Source of the DNA: Tenericutes bacterium HGW-Tenericutes-1
GTDB lineage: Bacteria > Bacillota_I > Bacilli_A > Izemoplasmatales > Hujiaoplasmataceae
Direction of reading: 5' to 3'
DNA length: 64,000 bases
Assembly (NCBI GenBank): GCA_002839155.1
Contig: PGXM01000001.1
Coordinates: 124,001-188,000 of the forward strand
The first letter of the stretch is position 1; each line of letters starts with the position of its first letter. Below the pieces are notes generated by a model. That model saw only the letters and a program-made list of their open reading frames with translations, searched no databases and was not told the origin of the DNA. The position numbers and the translations under genes are program-made. This document shows positions 43,679 to 53,418 of the stretch, piece after piece.

Positions 43679-44947
43679 TTAAAGAGACACTAAGAAAGGA
43701 CGAATGTATGAAATAAAATACAGCGATCCGGTGATAACCAACACTTCATTCGCTTTTAAAGTAGATTTTAACATTGTTAAAGCTTCTTTAGCGGAGTCGT
43801 GCATATATTTTTCTTCGTGATGACTTTCTTCAAACAATTCTTTTGCGGTTGCGCTTCGGTAGTAATCAATTTGCGTAAAATGAAACTCATCAACGATGGA
43901 ATCTAGTTCACCAATAACTTTGAAATGCTCTTTATCTTTCATCATGCAAAACAAACACTTAATCTTGTAATTGGGATAAACGAGTTTTAATGAAGAGATT
44001 AATGATTCAATACCACCAATGTTATGTGCCCCATCAATAACAACATTTCCATTAAAGATTTCAAATCTTCCTGGCCATTTTGTCATATATAAACCTTGAT
44101 AAATATTACGCGGAGATACGATGATTTCTTTTAAATTCACCAACGTATCAATACACATTATCGCTAAACTAGCATTTTTGATTTGGTGTAATCCCGTTAA
44201 CTGAAGTTTATACCTTGTTTGTTTAAACATAAATTCCGTTGTTTGTGCAACTTTAACTTCGCTGATATCATCCGGATTAATCATGATTAACGGTGCGTTT
44301 TTGGCTTTGCATGTCATTTCAAATAACCCTCTTAAATTCGGGTTGTCTTCGGTCGTAACCAAGGGCCTATTGTGTTTAACGATGCCTAATTTGTTCAAAG
44401 CAATACTTTCTAACGTATTTCCAAGTTGTTTCATATGGTCATATGAAATATTCGTAATCACACTAATGAGTGGGTCTATCACGTTAGTCGCATCGAGTAA
44501 TCCGCCTAATCCTACTTCAACAACTGCGATATCAACTTTTTGATCACGAAAATAAAGAAAGGACATCAACGTCAATATTTCAAAGAACGTTATCGAATCT
44601 TGGTGTTCGTCATAAACTTTATCCCATAATTGTTTCAATATATTGGCGTAATAGACAACCTCATCATCTGAAATATACTCGAGATTGATTCCAATTCTTT
44701 CATTGAATGAAACGACATAGGGTGAGGTATAAATTCCTACTTTGTACCCAGCTTCTAATAAAATGTTCTTGATGAAATTCGTGGTTGAACCTTTGCCGTT
44801 AGTTCCTGCCACATGAATTGACTTAAAAGTTCTTTCTGGATGCTCTAAAATCTCGCAAGCGAGATTCATTCGAACCAAATCGAGTTTCTCACCAAAACGA
44901 TGAGAATTCTCAATCCATTCGACGGCTTGATTGAAGGTTGTAAACAT
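43679..44947 (-). CDS. folC: Folylpolyglutamate synthase / dihydrofolate synthase
   Basis: 422 aa. It adds glutamate to folates. ATG at 44947 (MFTTFNQAVEWIE) is one base after the valS stop; the longer frame extends into valS and has no family similarity there. VAGTNGKGSTTNFI is the ATP loop, TSPYVVSFNERI and DVAVVEVGLGG (here DIAVVEVGLGGLLDATN) the Mur-ligase type metal site, and VIDGAHNIGGIESL the C-terminal domain motif. It links this operon to thyA/folA metabolism. Confidence 0.95.
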   Translation of the reverse strand: MFTTFNQAVEWIENSHRFGEKLDLVRMNLACEILEHPERTFKSIHVAGTNGKGSTTNFIKNILLEAGYKVGIYTSPYVVSFNERIGINLEYISDDEVVYYANILKQLWDKVYDEHQDSITFFEILTLMSFLYFRDQKVDIAVVEVGLGGLLDATNVIDPLISVITNISYDHMKQLGNTLESIALNKLGIVKHNRPLVTTEDNPNLRGLFEMTCKAKNAPLIMINPDDISEVKVAQTTEFMFKQTRYKLQLTGLHQIKNASLAIMCIDTLVNLKEIIVSPRNIYQGLYMTKWPGRFEIFNGNVVIDGAHNIGGIESLISSLKLVYPNYKIKCLFCMMKDKEHFKVIGELDSIVDEFHFTQIDYYRSATAKELFEESHHEEKYMHDSAKEALTMLKSTLKANEVLVITGSLYFISYIRPFLVSL

Positions 44948-44948
44948 G

Positions 44949-47534
44949 CTATTTTTTGAGTTCCTCGATTCTGGCTTTGGTCGATTTATAGGCTTCGTTG
45001 TAATCACGTTGTTTTTGCTTCTCAGCTTCAATTTTTGAAGCTGGTGCTTTAGCAACAAAACTTGGGTTAGACAACATGGCGTCACTCCGCTTAATTTCGT
45101 TTTCTAAACGCTCTAATTCTTTTTCTAGTTTTGCGATTTCAGCTTGGATATCAACTAGCGATCCTAATGGCAAATAAATAATAGCTTTCGGTAAGATAAT
45201 AGATAAAGCTTGGTCAACCGGTGCAATTTGATTAGAAATGAGCAATGTATTGGGATTGACAAACTTTTCAAGATAATTACTGTTTTCTATGAGAAATTTC
45301 ATGGTTTCAACCGTATCAGTTTGAATGATAATATCAATCGGTTTTGATAGACCAACATTATAATCATTTCTTACGGTCCGAATCCGTTTTATGACATCAA
45401 ACAAAATATCGATGGATCCAACAGAGTCAAATTTCACTGGAAGTATTGCTGGCCATGGAGAAATCATAATTGATTTTTCAGTATGGGGCAGTAATTGAAA
45501 AATTTCTTCCGTGACGAAAGGCATATATGGATGTAATAGTTTAATAATGGATGTCAATACATGGACTAATACTGATTTTGTTGTCAAGGAATCAGACGAT
45601 AGTTTTGCCATTTCTACATACCAACTTGCAAAATCATTCCATGTAAAGTTATAGATTAATTTGGCTGCTTCACCAAATTCGTATTTCTCAAAAAAGCCAT
45701 CAACTGCTTCAATCGTTTCATTGAGTCTTGTGATAATCCATTGATCTGCGATATTGAAATGCGTTGAATTTAAATCGAGTTGAGATAAAGATAAACCTTC
45801 AGTGTTCATTAAGACAAATCGAGAAATGTTCCAAAGTTTATTGATGAAATTCCAACTTGATTCGACTTTTTCTTCTTCATATCTTAAATCTTGACCCGGA
45901 CTGGAATTCGTCGAGATGAAATACCTTAATGCATCGGCACCATATTGACTAATGACATCAAATGGATCAATCCCGTTTCCAAGGGATTTCGACATTTTTC
46001 TGCCTTCAGAGTCACGAATTAGACCGTGAATGAGACAGTGACGGAAAGGTGACTCATTGGTAAATTCAATGGATTGGAAAATCATACGAGCAACCCAAAA
46101 GAAGATGATATCATAACCTGTAACTAATACATCAGTTGGAAAATACCGTTTGAAATCTTCGGTTTGATGAGGCCAACCAAGCGTTGAAAATGGCCATAAA
46201 GCTGAAGAAAACCACGTATCTAATACGTCTTCGTCTTGCGTCCAACCTTCACCATTTGGAGCAACACTACCACAATAAATTTCATCTTTGCGATACCATA
46301 CTGGAATCCTGTGTCCCCACCATAATTGACGAGAGATACACCAGTCTTCAATGCCATTCATCCAATTTAAGAAGGTTTTTGTAAATCTTTCAGGGACAAA
46401 TTCGACGGTGTTTTTATCAACAGCGTTCTTCGCTAACTCATCCATTTTAACGAACCATTGTTTCGATAAACGTGGTTCAGCGATAACCCCAGTTCTTTCA
46501 CTATGGCCAACACTATGAATGTGCTTTTCAATTTTGTTTATGAGACCTAATGCTTGCAAATCAAAAACAACTTGTTTACGGCAAGCGAAACGTTCCATTT
46601 TTTCGTATTTTCCCGCAAGATGATTCATGGTTCCATCTTCTTCCATACATAAAGGCATGGGAAGATGATGTCTTTTACCAACTTCAAAGTCATTGGGATC
46701 ATGAGCTGGTGTTACTTTAACAATACCCGTTCCAAACGTCATATCAACATAGTCATCTGCGATAACTTTAATCGTTCTGTTTGTTGTTGGAATATAGACT
46801 TCTTTACCGATGATGTCCTTGTATCTTATATCTAACGGATTGACCATTAAGGCAACGTCTCCAAACATCGTTTCTGGACGGGTCGTCGCAACCGTCAAAC
46901 CGTTCGTTTCTCCTAAAACAAAGGGATAAGTAATATGATAGAGTGCCCCTTCAATTTCCATATGTTCAATTTCAATATTTGATAAAGCCGTTTTTGCTTC
47001 AACGTCCCAATTGATGATTCGTTCGCCGCGGTAAATATATCCTTTTTCATAAAGTTTAATAAAGACTTCATGAACTGCGTCTGAAAGACCTTGATCCAAG
47101 GTAAAGCGTTCTCGTTTATAATCTAACGAGAGCCCCATTGATTCCCACTGGCTTCTGATAAACCCAGCATAATCTTCTTTCCATTTCCAAGCGTGTTCTA
47201 AATACTTTTCTCGACCTAATTGATAGCGATTAATACCTTTTGCTTTCAAAGAAGCATCAATCTTTGCTTGTGTGGCGATACCTGCATGATCCATGCCTGG
47301 TAAATAGAGCGCATCATAGCCTTGCATCCGTTTACGGCGAATAATCATGTCTTGTAACGTATTATCCCACGTATGACCTAAATGTAGTCTACCAGTGACG
47401 TTAGGTGGTGGAATCACGATTGTGAAAGGTTTCTTTGAGACGTCATTCGCTTCAAAGAATCCTCCTTCTAACCAAAATTGATATTTTCCTTTTTCGACCT
47501 CTTTATGGTCGTATTTTGAACTCATGTTAATCAT
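44949..47534 (-). CDS. valS: Valyl-tRNA synthetase
   Basis: 861 aa, class I synthetase that charges tRNA-Val. The HIGH motif is HLGHTW in PPPNVTGRLHLGHT (residues about 40-54). The editing domain carries TTRPETMFGDVA, and KMSKS is in [16 protein letters not shown]-terminal coiled coil (EIAKLEKELERLENEIKR) is the ValRS arm. ATG overlaps the Nudix stop (ATGA). The Val T-box before the Nudix gene controls it. Confidence 0.97.
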   Translation of the reverse strand: MINMSSKYDHKEVEKGKYQFWLEGGFFEANDVSKKPFTIVIPPPNVTGRLHLGHTWDNTLQDMIIRRKRMQGYDALYLPGMDHAGIATQAKIDASLKAKGINRYQLGREKYLEHAWKWKEDYAGFIRSQWESMGLSLDYKRERFTLDQGLSDAVHEVFIKLYEKGYIYRGERIINWDVEAKTALSNIEIEHMEIEGALYHITYPFVLGETNGLTVATTRPETMFGDVALMVNPLDIRYKDIIGKEVYIPTTNRTIKVIADDYVDMTFGTGIVKVTPAHDPNDFEVGKRHHLPMPLCMEEDGTMNHLAGKYEKMERFACRKQVVFDLQALGLINKIEKHIHSVGHSERTGVIAEPRLSKQWFVKMDELAKNAVDKNTVEFVPERFTKTFLNWMNGIEDWCISRQLWWGHRIPVWYRKDEIYCGSVAPNGEGWTQDEDVLDTWFSSALWPFSTLGWPHQTEDFKRYFPTDVLVTGYDIIFFWVARMIFQSIEFTNESPFRHCLIHGLIRDSEGRKMSKSLGNGIDPFDVISQYGADALRYFISTNSSPGQDLRYEEEKVESSWNFINKLWNISRFVLMNTEGLSLSQLDLNSTHFNIADQWIITRLNETIEAVDGFFEKYEFGEAAKLIYNFTWNDFASWYVEMAKLSSDSLTTKSVLVHVLTSIIKLLHPYMPFVTEEIFQLLPHTEKSIMISPWPAILPVKFDSVGSIDILFDVIKRIRTVRNDYNVGLSKPIDIIIQTDTVETMKFLIENSNYLEKFVNPNTLLISNQIAPVDQALSIILPKAIIYLPLGSLVDIQAEIAKLEKELERLENEIKRSDAMLSNPSFVAKAPASKIEAEKQKQRDYNEAYKSTKARIEELKK

Positions 47535-48013
47535 TCGTATAATCTCCCTTCGATGACATTTCTTTTCCCAGCAAAATAAGCAAGAATGGCTTCCATATTA
47601 TCAACGGCGTGAATAGGGGGAAGATTATCTTGTGAAAAATAACCAAATCCGACCGATTCATCGTCGCTTACTTTTACACTTCCTGAGACAATTTTAGCCG
47701 TGAAACTAAAACAGATGACCTTCGCTTTGTCACTCACTCGCCAACGCATCATCGGATTAGTAAATACCCCAACAAACCCTGTTAATTCTACGTCAATTCC
47801 TAATTCTTCTTTTGCTTCTCGAATGGCACAATTTTCTATTGAATCTTCAATTTCCATCAATCCACCAGGTAGTCCCCATAAAAAAGTGTCGCTTCTTTGT
47901 TGCAATAAAACCTCATTATTATCATTGACGATGATGACATTGGCGGCGTTTAATATAACCATTGAATCGCCTACCATTTGACGTAATTCAGCAATATAAC
48001 TTTTATGTTCCAT
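47531..48013 (-). CDS. Nudix hydrolase
   Basis: 160 aa. The Nudix box is GLMEIEDSIENCAIREAKEE with LGI, matching G-x5-E-x7-REUxEExGU except that the first Glu is Asp. GLPGG-like LWGLPGG precedes it. Substrate (nucleoside-diphosphate derivative) cannot be read. As the first gene behind the Val T-box, it is co-expressed with valS and folC, an uncommon arrangement. Confidence 0.9.
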   Translation of the reverse strand: MEHKSYIAELRQMVGDSMVILNAANVIIVNDNNEVLLQQRSDTFLWGLPGGLMEIEDSIENCAIREAKEELGIDVELTGFVGVFTNPMMRWRVSDKAKVICFSFTAKIVSGSVKVSDDESVGFGYFSQDNLPPIHAVDNMEAILAYFAGKRNVIEGRLYE

Positions 48014-48039
48014 AAAATCCTCTTTTCTAAACCAAAAAA

Positions 48040-48066
48040 TAAAAAAATCGTCCTAAAAAAGGACGA
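48040..48066 (-). terminator. T-box-controlled terminator upstream of the Nudix-valS operon
   Basis: Stem TCGTCCT / AGGACGA followed by T7. Its 5' arm would pair with the T-box sequence in the antiterminator form. Confidence 0.9.
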
Positions 48067-48256
48067 ATTAATCGCGGTACCACCTTTGTTCTGGAAAAAT
48101 CCAGCACTCATAACGATAACGTCGTTAGCGTCAATGCTTACTCAAGTTTCAGCAATGCTACTCCACGGTGACATTCATGAGCTAATTTGTAAACTTGCAC
48201 CAACTGTTTACTCTCTTAAAAATTAGGTTCATTACTAGCCGCTTCATTGTATTTAT
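48040..48256 (-). promoter_or_regulatory. T-box riboswitch (valine) controlling Nudix-valS-folC
   Basis: The T-box core GGTGGTACCGCG is at 48084-48073, just ahead of the terminator. Upstream is a stem I region with AAGAGAGTAAACAG and the segment GAATGTCACCG. The triplet GTC at 48172-48170 fits as the valine specifier codon, consistent with the downstream valS. Confidence 0.93.
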
Positions 48257-48934
48257 TTAGTATTTTACCAAAACATCGCAATTTTGTAAAGTCCGCTCGT
48301 GATATTTCTCAATAATAATGATTCCAGAACAAAAAGACATCTTCAAAAAATTGATTGATAGATTCTTTTTGAACTTTTCTAAAATCTGATCAAAAACATG
48401 ATAAAACTCAGTATCATCCCAAGACTGTGAATTTGCATTGCGACAAGCTTCTTTTTCACGGTAATTTTGAAAAAGAATATCCCCAATAATGATTTTACCA
48501 AATGGATTTAATCGCTCAATCAAAAATGATAAATAATTGATAAATTCATCTTCTTCTAAATGATGCATGGCATAAGTAGAAACGATAAAATCAAACTTTT
48601 GATAACGAATTTCTTCTGGAAGTCCCAATCGAAAGTCAAATAAATATAAACTGGCATTAGGGACCTTTAAACTTGCGATTTCAAGCATTTTTTCTGATTG
48701 ATCAATGCCATAAATTGAAAGTCTTTCTGGATACAATTTACTGGATAAATAACCCGTTCCAATCCCTAAATCGAGGAACGTAACTGTGGATGTATCTCTA
48801 CGAGTATTGATTGTTTCGGCAATATAATCAATCACTTTTTGATAACCAGCGAACGGAAAAAGACCGCGATTATCGCAATCAATGACATCTTGATCATAGG
48901 TTGTACTCAAACGATTGAACAAATCCTTTAACAT
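48257..48934 (-). CDS. Class I SAM-dependent methyltransferase
   Basis: 225 aa. FLDLGIGTGYLSSKL is motif I (SAM binding, residues about 53-67), IYGIDQSEKMLEIA motif II, FDFIVSTYAMHHLEEDE motif IV, and FGKIIIGDILFQ motif VI. It resembles the YrrT family of small methyltransferases, but the substrate is unknown. It is the last gene of the RlmI-like/engB transcript; the promoter of the Val T-box overlaps its 3' end. Confidence 0.88.
   Translation of the reverse strand: MLKDLFNRLSTTYDQDVIDCDNRGLFPFAGYQKVIDYIAETINTRRDTSTVTFLDLGIGTGYLSSKLYPERLSIYGIDQSEKMLEIASLKVPNASLYLFDFRLGLPEEIRYQKFDFIVSTYAMHHLEEDEFINYLSFLIERLNPFGKIIIGDILFQNYREKEACRNANSQSWDDTEFYHVFDQILEKFKKNLSINFLKMSFCSGIIIIEKYHERTLQNCDVLVKY
48262..48290 (-). 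promoter_or_regulatory. Promoter of the Val T-box transcript
   Basis: TTTACA (48290-48285), 17-base spacer, TAAAAT (48267-48262), inside the end of the methyltransferase gene. Confidence 0.6.
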
Positions 48935-48951
48935 GTTATCACTCTTTTATT

Positions 48952-49557
48952 TTATTCAGTTGATTCTTTTATTGTTGGTAAGAAAGTTTCAATATGGCTC
49001 CAAACAATCGGTGCCTCTGCTTTTGTGACGGATGAAAATGGAATTAATTTATCAGTGCCAATTAACCCCATTGTTTTGGAAATGAGTTGTTTTTGATTGG
49101 CTTTACCATTCCCAGATAGTTTATCAGATTTCGTCATAACGACTAAAACCGGTAATCCCCGATTCTTTAGATAGGTATACATTTGGATATCATCAGCGGT
49201 TGGATTATGACGCATATCAACAAGTAAGATGGCTAACGCTAAATCTTGGCTTTTCACAAGATAAGTTTCAATCATGTCTTGGAATTGATCCATTTGTGAT
49301 TTTGAAACATTCGCATACCCATAACCGGGCACGTCAACGAAATAGAATTTTTGATTGATTTTAAAGAAATTAAGTAATCGCGTTTTTCCAGGCGTCTTTG
49401 CGACTCTAGCAACTTTATGATTGTTTAACATCGCGTTGATAAACGATGACTTACCAACGTTTGAACGTCCCGCCAAGATAATTTGGGGAAGATGATCGGC
49501 TGGATAGCCTTTAGGATTCACAACACTACCGTAAAATTCAATGGATTTAATAATCAT
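48952..49557 (-). CDS. engB: Ribosome biogenesis GTPase EngB (YsxC)
   Basis: 201 aa. G1 is AGRSNVGKSS, G2 region TPGKTRLLNFF, G3 DVPGYGYA, G4 TKSDKL. It assists large-subunit assembly and is essential in Bacillus. It follows the RlmI-like gene by ten bases and precedes the methyltransferase by 17. Confidence 0.96.
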   Translation of the reverse strand: MIIKSIEFYGSVVNPKGYPADHLPQIILAGRSNVGKSSFINAMLNNHKVARVAKTPGKTRLLNFFKINQKFYFVDVPGYGYANVSKSQMDQFQDMIETYLVKSQDLALAILLVDMRHNPTADDIQMYTYLKNRGLPVLVVMTKSDKLSGNGKANQKQLISKTMGLIGTDKLIPFSSVTKAEAPIVWSHIETFLPTIKESTE

Positions 49558-49567
49558 GATGTTCCTC

Positions 49568-50749
49568 CTAATTTTTGTCTAAAATCCGAAGAACAACACA
49601 CTTCAGATAAAACGATTCATCGCCACCGAGTAAAGCTGGATGATCTTTTCCTTGCATTCTAAATTCTACCATTTGAGCGATTCGGCCTGAATCGTTCGCA
49701 GATTCCATGAGCATTTCCAAAAATAAAGCGGGCGTCATATAATGTGAGCATGAATTTGTGATTAAATAGCCGCCATCTTCAATCAATTTCATGGCTTGAA
49801 TATTGATTTCTTTATAGCCTGCATAAGCTTTATTAACATTTTCTAAATTTTTAGTAAAAGCAGGAGGATCCAAAATCACAACATCATACATTTTATTTTG
49901 CGTTTTTAATTCTCTTAACAATTGAAATACATCCGCTTTCAAAGCCACTAAGTTATTTAAGTGATTCAGTTGAGCATGCTTCGTAACAGCGTCACACGCT
50001 AATTGGCTCATATCAACGCAAGTTACGTTTTTAGCGCCATAATAGGCAGCGTGCAATCCAAACCCACCTGAATGAGAAAAGCAGTCCAAAACCGATTTTT
50101 GACGGACATACGGGGCAACCGCAGCGTGATTCGCCTGTTGATCGAGGAAATATCCAGTTTTTTGTCCGTTATATAAATCAACTTCAACTTTTAGTCCGTT
50201 TTCATTGATTTGGACATAAGTAGGCACGTTTCCATAGACAACGCCTTTATATTCTTTTAATCCTTCTTTAGTTCGAACTGATACGTCGCTTCGTTCCATA
50301 ATGCCTTGAGGATGAAACAATTCAACTAAAAGTTTTATGAATAATTCTTTTCGCATATCAATGGCTAAAGAAAGAATTTGAATGCTTAAGTAATCGCCAT
50401 ATTTATCGACAATGAATCCAGGTATGCCATCGGCTTCACCGAAAAAAGCACGGTAAGAGTTTGAATACCCTAAGTTCAATCTTGATTCATTGGCTTTTTT
50501 TAGAATCTTTCTAAAAAAATCGTCATTAATCATTTCGTCTTTTCGTGTCAAAATTCGAACGAATATTTTGGATGCTGTATTTAAAAATCCACGGCCTACA
50601 AATAGACCTGCACTCGAGAACACATCGGCTAATCCACCCGATTCAATGGGCCCTTCAATGGATTTAATTTCGTTATTATAAACCCAAGGATGTCCTTGAT
50701 TAATCCGGATTTCTTCCTTTGGTTTGAGTGTAATTTTACATGGTTGCAT
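49568..50749 (-). CDS. RlmI-like 23S rRNA (cytosine-C5)-methyltransferase family protein
   Basis: 393 aa. An N-terminal PUA domain (KPKEEIRINQGHPWVYNNEI) precedes a middle RNA-binding region and a Rossmann methyltransferase domain: DQQANHAAV, VLDCFSHSGGFGLHAAY (SAM motif I) and the catalytic motif IV VILDPPAFTKN. Family members modify 23S rRNA. Position next to engB supports a ribosome role. Confidence 0.9.
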   Translation of the reverse strand: MQPCKITLKPKEEIRINQGHPWVYNNEIKSIEGPIESGGLADVFSSAGLFVGRGFLNTASKIFVRILTRKDEMINDDFFRKILKKANESRLNLGYSNSYRAFFGEADGIPGFIVDKYGDYLSIQILSLAIDMRKELFIKLLVELFHPQGIMERSDVSVRTKEGLKEYKGVVYGNVPTYVQINENGLKVEVDLYNGQKTGYFLDQQANHAAVAPYVRQKSVLDCFSHSGGFGLHAAYYGAKNVTCVDMSQLACDAVTKHAQLNHLNNLVALKADVFQLLRELKTQNKMYDVVILDPPAFTKNLENVNKAYAGYKEINIQAMKLIEDGGYLITNSCSHYMTPALFLEMLMESANDSGRIAQMVEFRMQGKDHPALLGGDESFYLKCVVLRILDKN

Positions 50750-50769
50750 GCTTTCACCTCAATGTCATT

Positions 50770-50778
50770 ATTATACCA
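50770..50778 (-). promoter_or_regulatory. Extended -10 promoter of the RlmI-like/engB operon
   Basis: TGGTATAAT about 20 bases before the ATG. A ten-base palindrome AGAGTACTCT lies a little upstream, in the -35 area. Confidence 0.5.
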
Positions 50779-50802
50779 TATTTTAGAGTACTCTACCACT
50801 AG

Positions 50803-50832
50803 AAAAAAAAGATGGCCATCCTAGTCATCTTT
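50803..50832 (-). terminator. Terminator of the YfmF/YfmH operon
   Basis: Stem AAAGATG / CATCTTT, then T8 on the minus strand, overlapping the last codons of the YfmH gene. Confidence 0.65.
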
Positions 50833-52110
50833 GGGTAAATACACTAAAGTCATCAAGGTCGATAAGTTGATTTTATCTCTTATCGATAAAACGTCTTCAT
50901 AAGAAATAGCTTCTAATGATTGATAGAATTCAAACATGTTCACATCTTTCAAATAGTATTCTAAGAAACTATTGGCTAAATGACTAATGTTGTTGAAGAT
51001 TTGAAGATATTCTCCGATGATTTTACGTTTTGATAATGAAAATTGTAAAGCGTCTGGGTTTTCATTAATGACGTCATGTAATAATTGTGTTAATGCTAGA
51101 CGCGTCGATTCAACTTTTTTGGTTTCAGTAAACAAAATGATATGGCCATACGTTTTCTCAAAACTTTCAAAATAATCGAAGGAATCATTGATGAGATGTT
51201 TTTTCATTAAATCATGATAGGGTTTAGCCCCTTTTCCAAAGGCACCCGTCAGTAAAAACGATAGTTTGACATCATCAAGCAATTGTTCTTGCATTGACGA
51301 TTGAGCATCTAATTTTAATCTAACCCCCATCATTAGCATCGGAATTGAGATTTCTTTATGTTTAAATTCTAAAGATTGATTGAGGATGAATTCGTCTTCT
51401 TTCAGTAGCTGTTTTTCAATTAAAGACGGTCTTTTTGGATACTGTTTTAATTCGGATTCAATTAAACGAATTAGGGCTTCAACGTCGACGTCTCCAACGA
51501 TGACCATTACCATATTCGATGGATGATAAAACAATTGATAAACCTGATTGAGTGTTTCATAGGTGGTTTCACTAACACTTTTTACAGTTCCAGCTATATC
51601 ACGGATGATGGGATGATTTTGATACAATTTTTGCATAAAATCATTATAAATTAATTGTTCGTAATCATCTTCGTACATCGTAATTTCTTGAGTGATAATC
51701 TTTGATTCTTTTTCGACTGATTTTTTAGTAAATTTAGTTTTTAAGACCATATTGATCAAAAGCTTGATGCCTAAAGTCGGTTCATTTGTCGTCGAAAAGT
51801 AATAGTTCGTTCGGTCATACGTGGTGTACGCGTTGACACTGGCCCCAATTCGAGCGAATGCGGCGGTTGGATTGGATTCATCCGACTCAAACAATAAATG
51901 TTCGATGAAATGGGCGACCCCTGCAGGGAAAGTAATGGGGTCCAAGCTATTTTTTAGTAAAACTGATTCATGCAATGACCCAAATTTGACGGCGAGATTG
52001 ACTTCTGTTTTTGAAAATCCAGGTTTCGGCAATATTGCTATTTTTAAACCATTTTCAAATACATGTTCATAAAAAAACTCATCAACGGAGGGATAAACAT
52101 ATTTCTTCAT
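50821..52110 (-). CDS. M16 peptidase-like YfmH family protein (catalytic subunit)
   Basis: 429 aa. The inverted zinc motif is intact: AHFIEHLLFE (HxxEH, residues about 69-73), with a downstream Glu in the E-x6-E helix (KESKIITQEITMYEDD). Family members form pairs with an inactive partner as in mitochondrial processing peptidase. In Bacillus YfmF and YfmH are annotated as associated with EF-P 5-aminopentanol modification. Its ATG overlaps the partner's stop by one base. Confidence 0.92.
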   Translation of the reverse strand: MKKYVYPSVDEFFYEHVFENGLKIAILPKPGFSKTEVNLAVKFGSLHESVLLKNSLDPITFPAGVAHFIEHLLFESDESNPTAAFARIGASVNAYTTYDRTNYYFSTTNEPTLGIKLLINMVLKTKFTKKSVEKESKIITQEITMYEDDYEQLIYNDFMQKLYQNHPIIRDIAGTVKSVSETTYETLNQVYQLFYHPSNMVMVIVGDVDVEALIRLIESELKQYPKRPSLIEKQLLKEDEFILNQSLEFKHKEISIPMLMMGVRLKLDAQSSMQEQLLDDVKLSFLLTGAFGKGAKPYHDLMKKHLINDSFDYFESFEKTYGHIILFTETKKVESTRLALTQLLHDVINENPDALQFSLSKRKIIGEYLQIFNNISHLANSFLEYYLKDVNMFEFYQSLEAISYEDVLSIRDKINLSTLMTLVYLPKDD

Positions 52111-53354
52111 CAGTCATTCCTCCTTGTCAAATAATAGTACGTATCTAAGATTAGAGAATTCGCACACTTCATGATGTCTTCCTTTGAGAGCGAATCAATT
52201 GATTGAACCAGTTGAAGCGTATCATAAGAAACGCCATACAAATTGCGAAAATAAAAATCCATGGCTGATAACGTAAGAATCGAATCATCTCTCTGACGAA
52301 TTCGTTTGATTTGGAATGATTTTGCGAAAGCTAAATCTTCTTCAGAAAACTCACCGCTTTTGATTTTCTCAAGGGTTTCAATCGCTAAACGACTCGCTAA
52401 ATCTTCATTTCCGGGTTCAACACCCATCGAGATAAATACAACCCCTTTATTAGAATCATACGAACTTGAAACGTAGTAACATAAATGTTGTTCCTCACGG
52501 ATTGTCCGGAATAACTTCGCTTGATCTGAATCTCCAAACAATGTGTTAAATACCGACATCGCTAAATAATCTTTAGAGTCAATGCGAATCTCAGAACGAA
52601 ACCCTAAAAATAGTTTGGCTTGTTTAACGTCATTTAGTTCAGGAACTCGCGCGACTTGAGAAATCAACTTCGTTTCAGTATCGACCCATTGATGCGGGCG
52701 TTCTTTCCATTGAAAATCAAAAGTTTTTAAGAGAAGTTTTTTAATTTTCAACTCATTAAAATCACCCACGACTGAAATGTGAAAAGAGTCATTTTTTAGC
52801 ATTGCTAAATAAGCATTCCATAAGGTTTCAGGCGTCACTAAATCAAGCGTTTCATAATCACCTTTACTTCTTAACGCGTAGAGTTCGTTTTCAAACATGA
52901 TTTTTTTGAATTGTTGGAAGGCATAATCGCCTTTATCATTATACTCAGCCTCAAGCGCTTCTTTAACGAGTCTTATCTCATCATTGACGACATTTTTTGA
53001 AAATACTCCATTTTTTGTTAAGGGATGAAAGATTATTTGCTTAATGAGTTCAATGACTTCTTCTGATAATGATTCCTGATTTGGTAAAAAACGATCAGAA
53101 GGAAATTGGACTTGAAAATGGATAATCGACTCAAACCCTAGTTTTGATGTAAATACACTCATTTGCGTTCCATATAAATAATCAAGTCTTCTAGTCATAC
53201 CCGCTTTTGAACGATATTTTTTCGTTGAAGAAGCTAAGACTTGGGGTAATATAGCCCGGTAATTCAAAGATTCTTGATTAAACGGTGCGATTAATCGCAC
53301 CGTGATGAGCGTTGATTTAAATTTTTTGGTTGGCAATAAATCAATTTTAAACAT
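52110..53354 (-). CDS. M16 peptidase-like YfmF family protein (inactive subunit)
   Basis: 414 aa. The same two-domain M16 fold is recognisable (FRTIREEQHLCYYVSSSYDS, SMGVEPGNEDLA), but the region that would hold HxxEH reads VLASSTKKYRSKAG, so it cannot bind zinc. It begins AAAGGATTCTATG. It pairs with the YfmH protein. Confidence 0.9.
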   Translation of the reverse strand: MFKIDLLPTKKFKSTLITVRLIAPFNQESLNYRAILPQVLASSTKKYRSKAGMTRRLDYLYGTQMSVFTSKLGFESIIHFQVQFPSDRFLPNQESLSEEVIELIKQIIFHPLTKNGVFSKNVVNDEIRLVKEALEAEYNDKGDYAFQQFKKIMFENELYALRSKGDYETLDLVTPETLWNAYLAMLKNDSFHISVVGDFNELKIKKLLLKTFDFQWKERPHQWVDTETKLISQVARVPELNDVKQAKLFLGFRSEIRIDSKDYLAMSVFNTLFGDSDQAKLFRTIREEQHLCYYVSSSYDSNKGVVFISMGVEPGNEDLASRLAIETLEKIKSGEFSEEDLAFAKSFQIKRIRQRDDSILTLSAMDFYFRNLYGVSYDTLQLVQSIDSLSKEDIMKCANSLILDTYYYLTRRND

Positions 53355-53374
53355 AGAATCCTTTCTGATAGAAA

Positions 53375-53399
53375 AGATGTTTATTCAACATAAACATCT
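53375..53399 (-). terminator. Possible terminator after deoD
   Basis: Ten-bp stem AGATGTTTAT / ATAAACATCT with a five-base loop, but only a short T run. Some read-through into the YfmF gene is likely, as I see no separate promoter. Confidence 0.6.
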
Positions 53400-53418
53400 A
53401 CATCATAAACAATATCAA

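Noticed and set aside
44948-45085. N-terminal extension of folC into valS
   Set aside because: The extension lies inside the valS reading frame's end, has no folC similarity, and the ATG at 44947 gives the normal FolC start.
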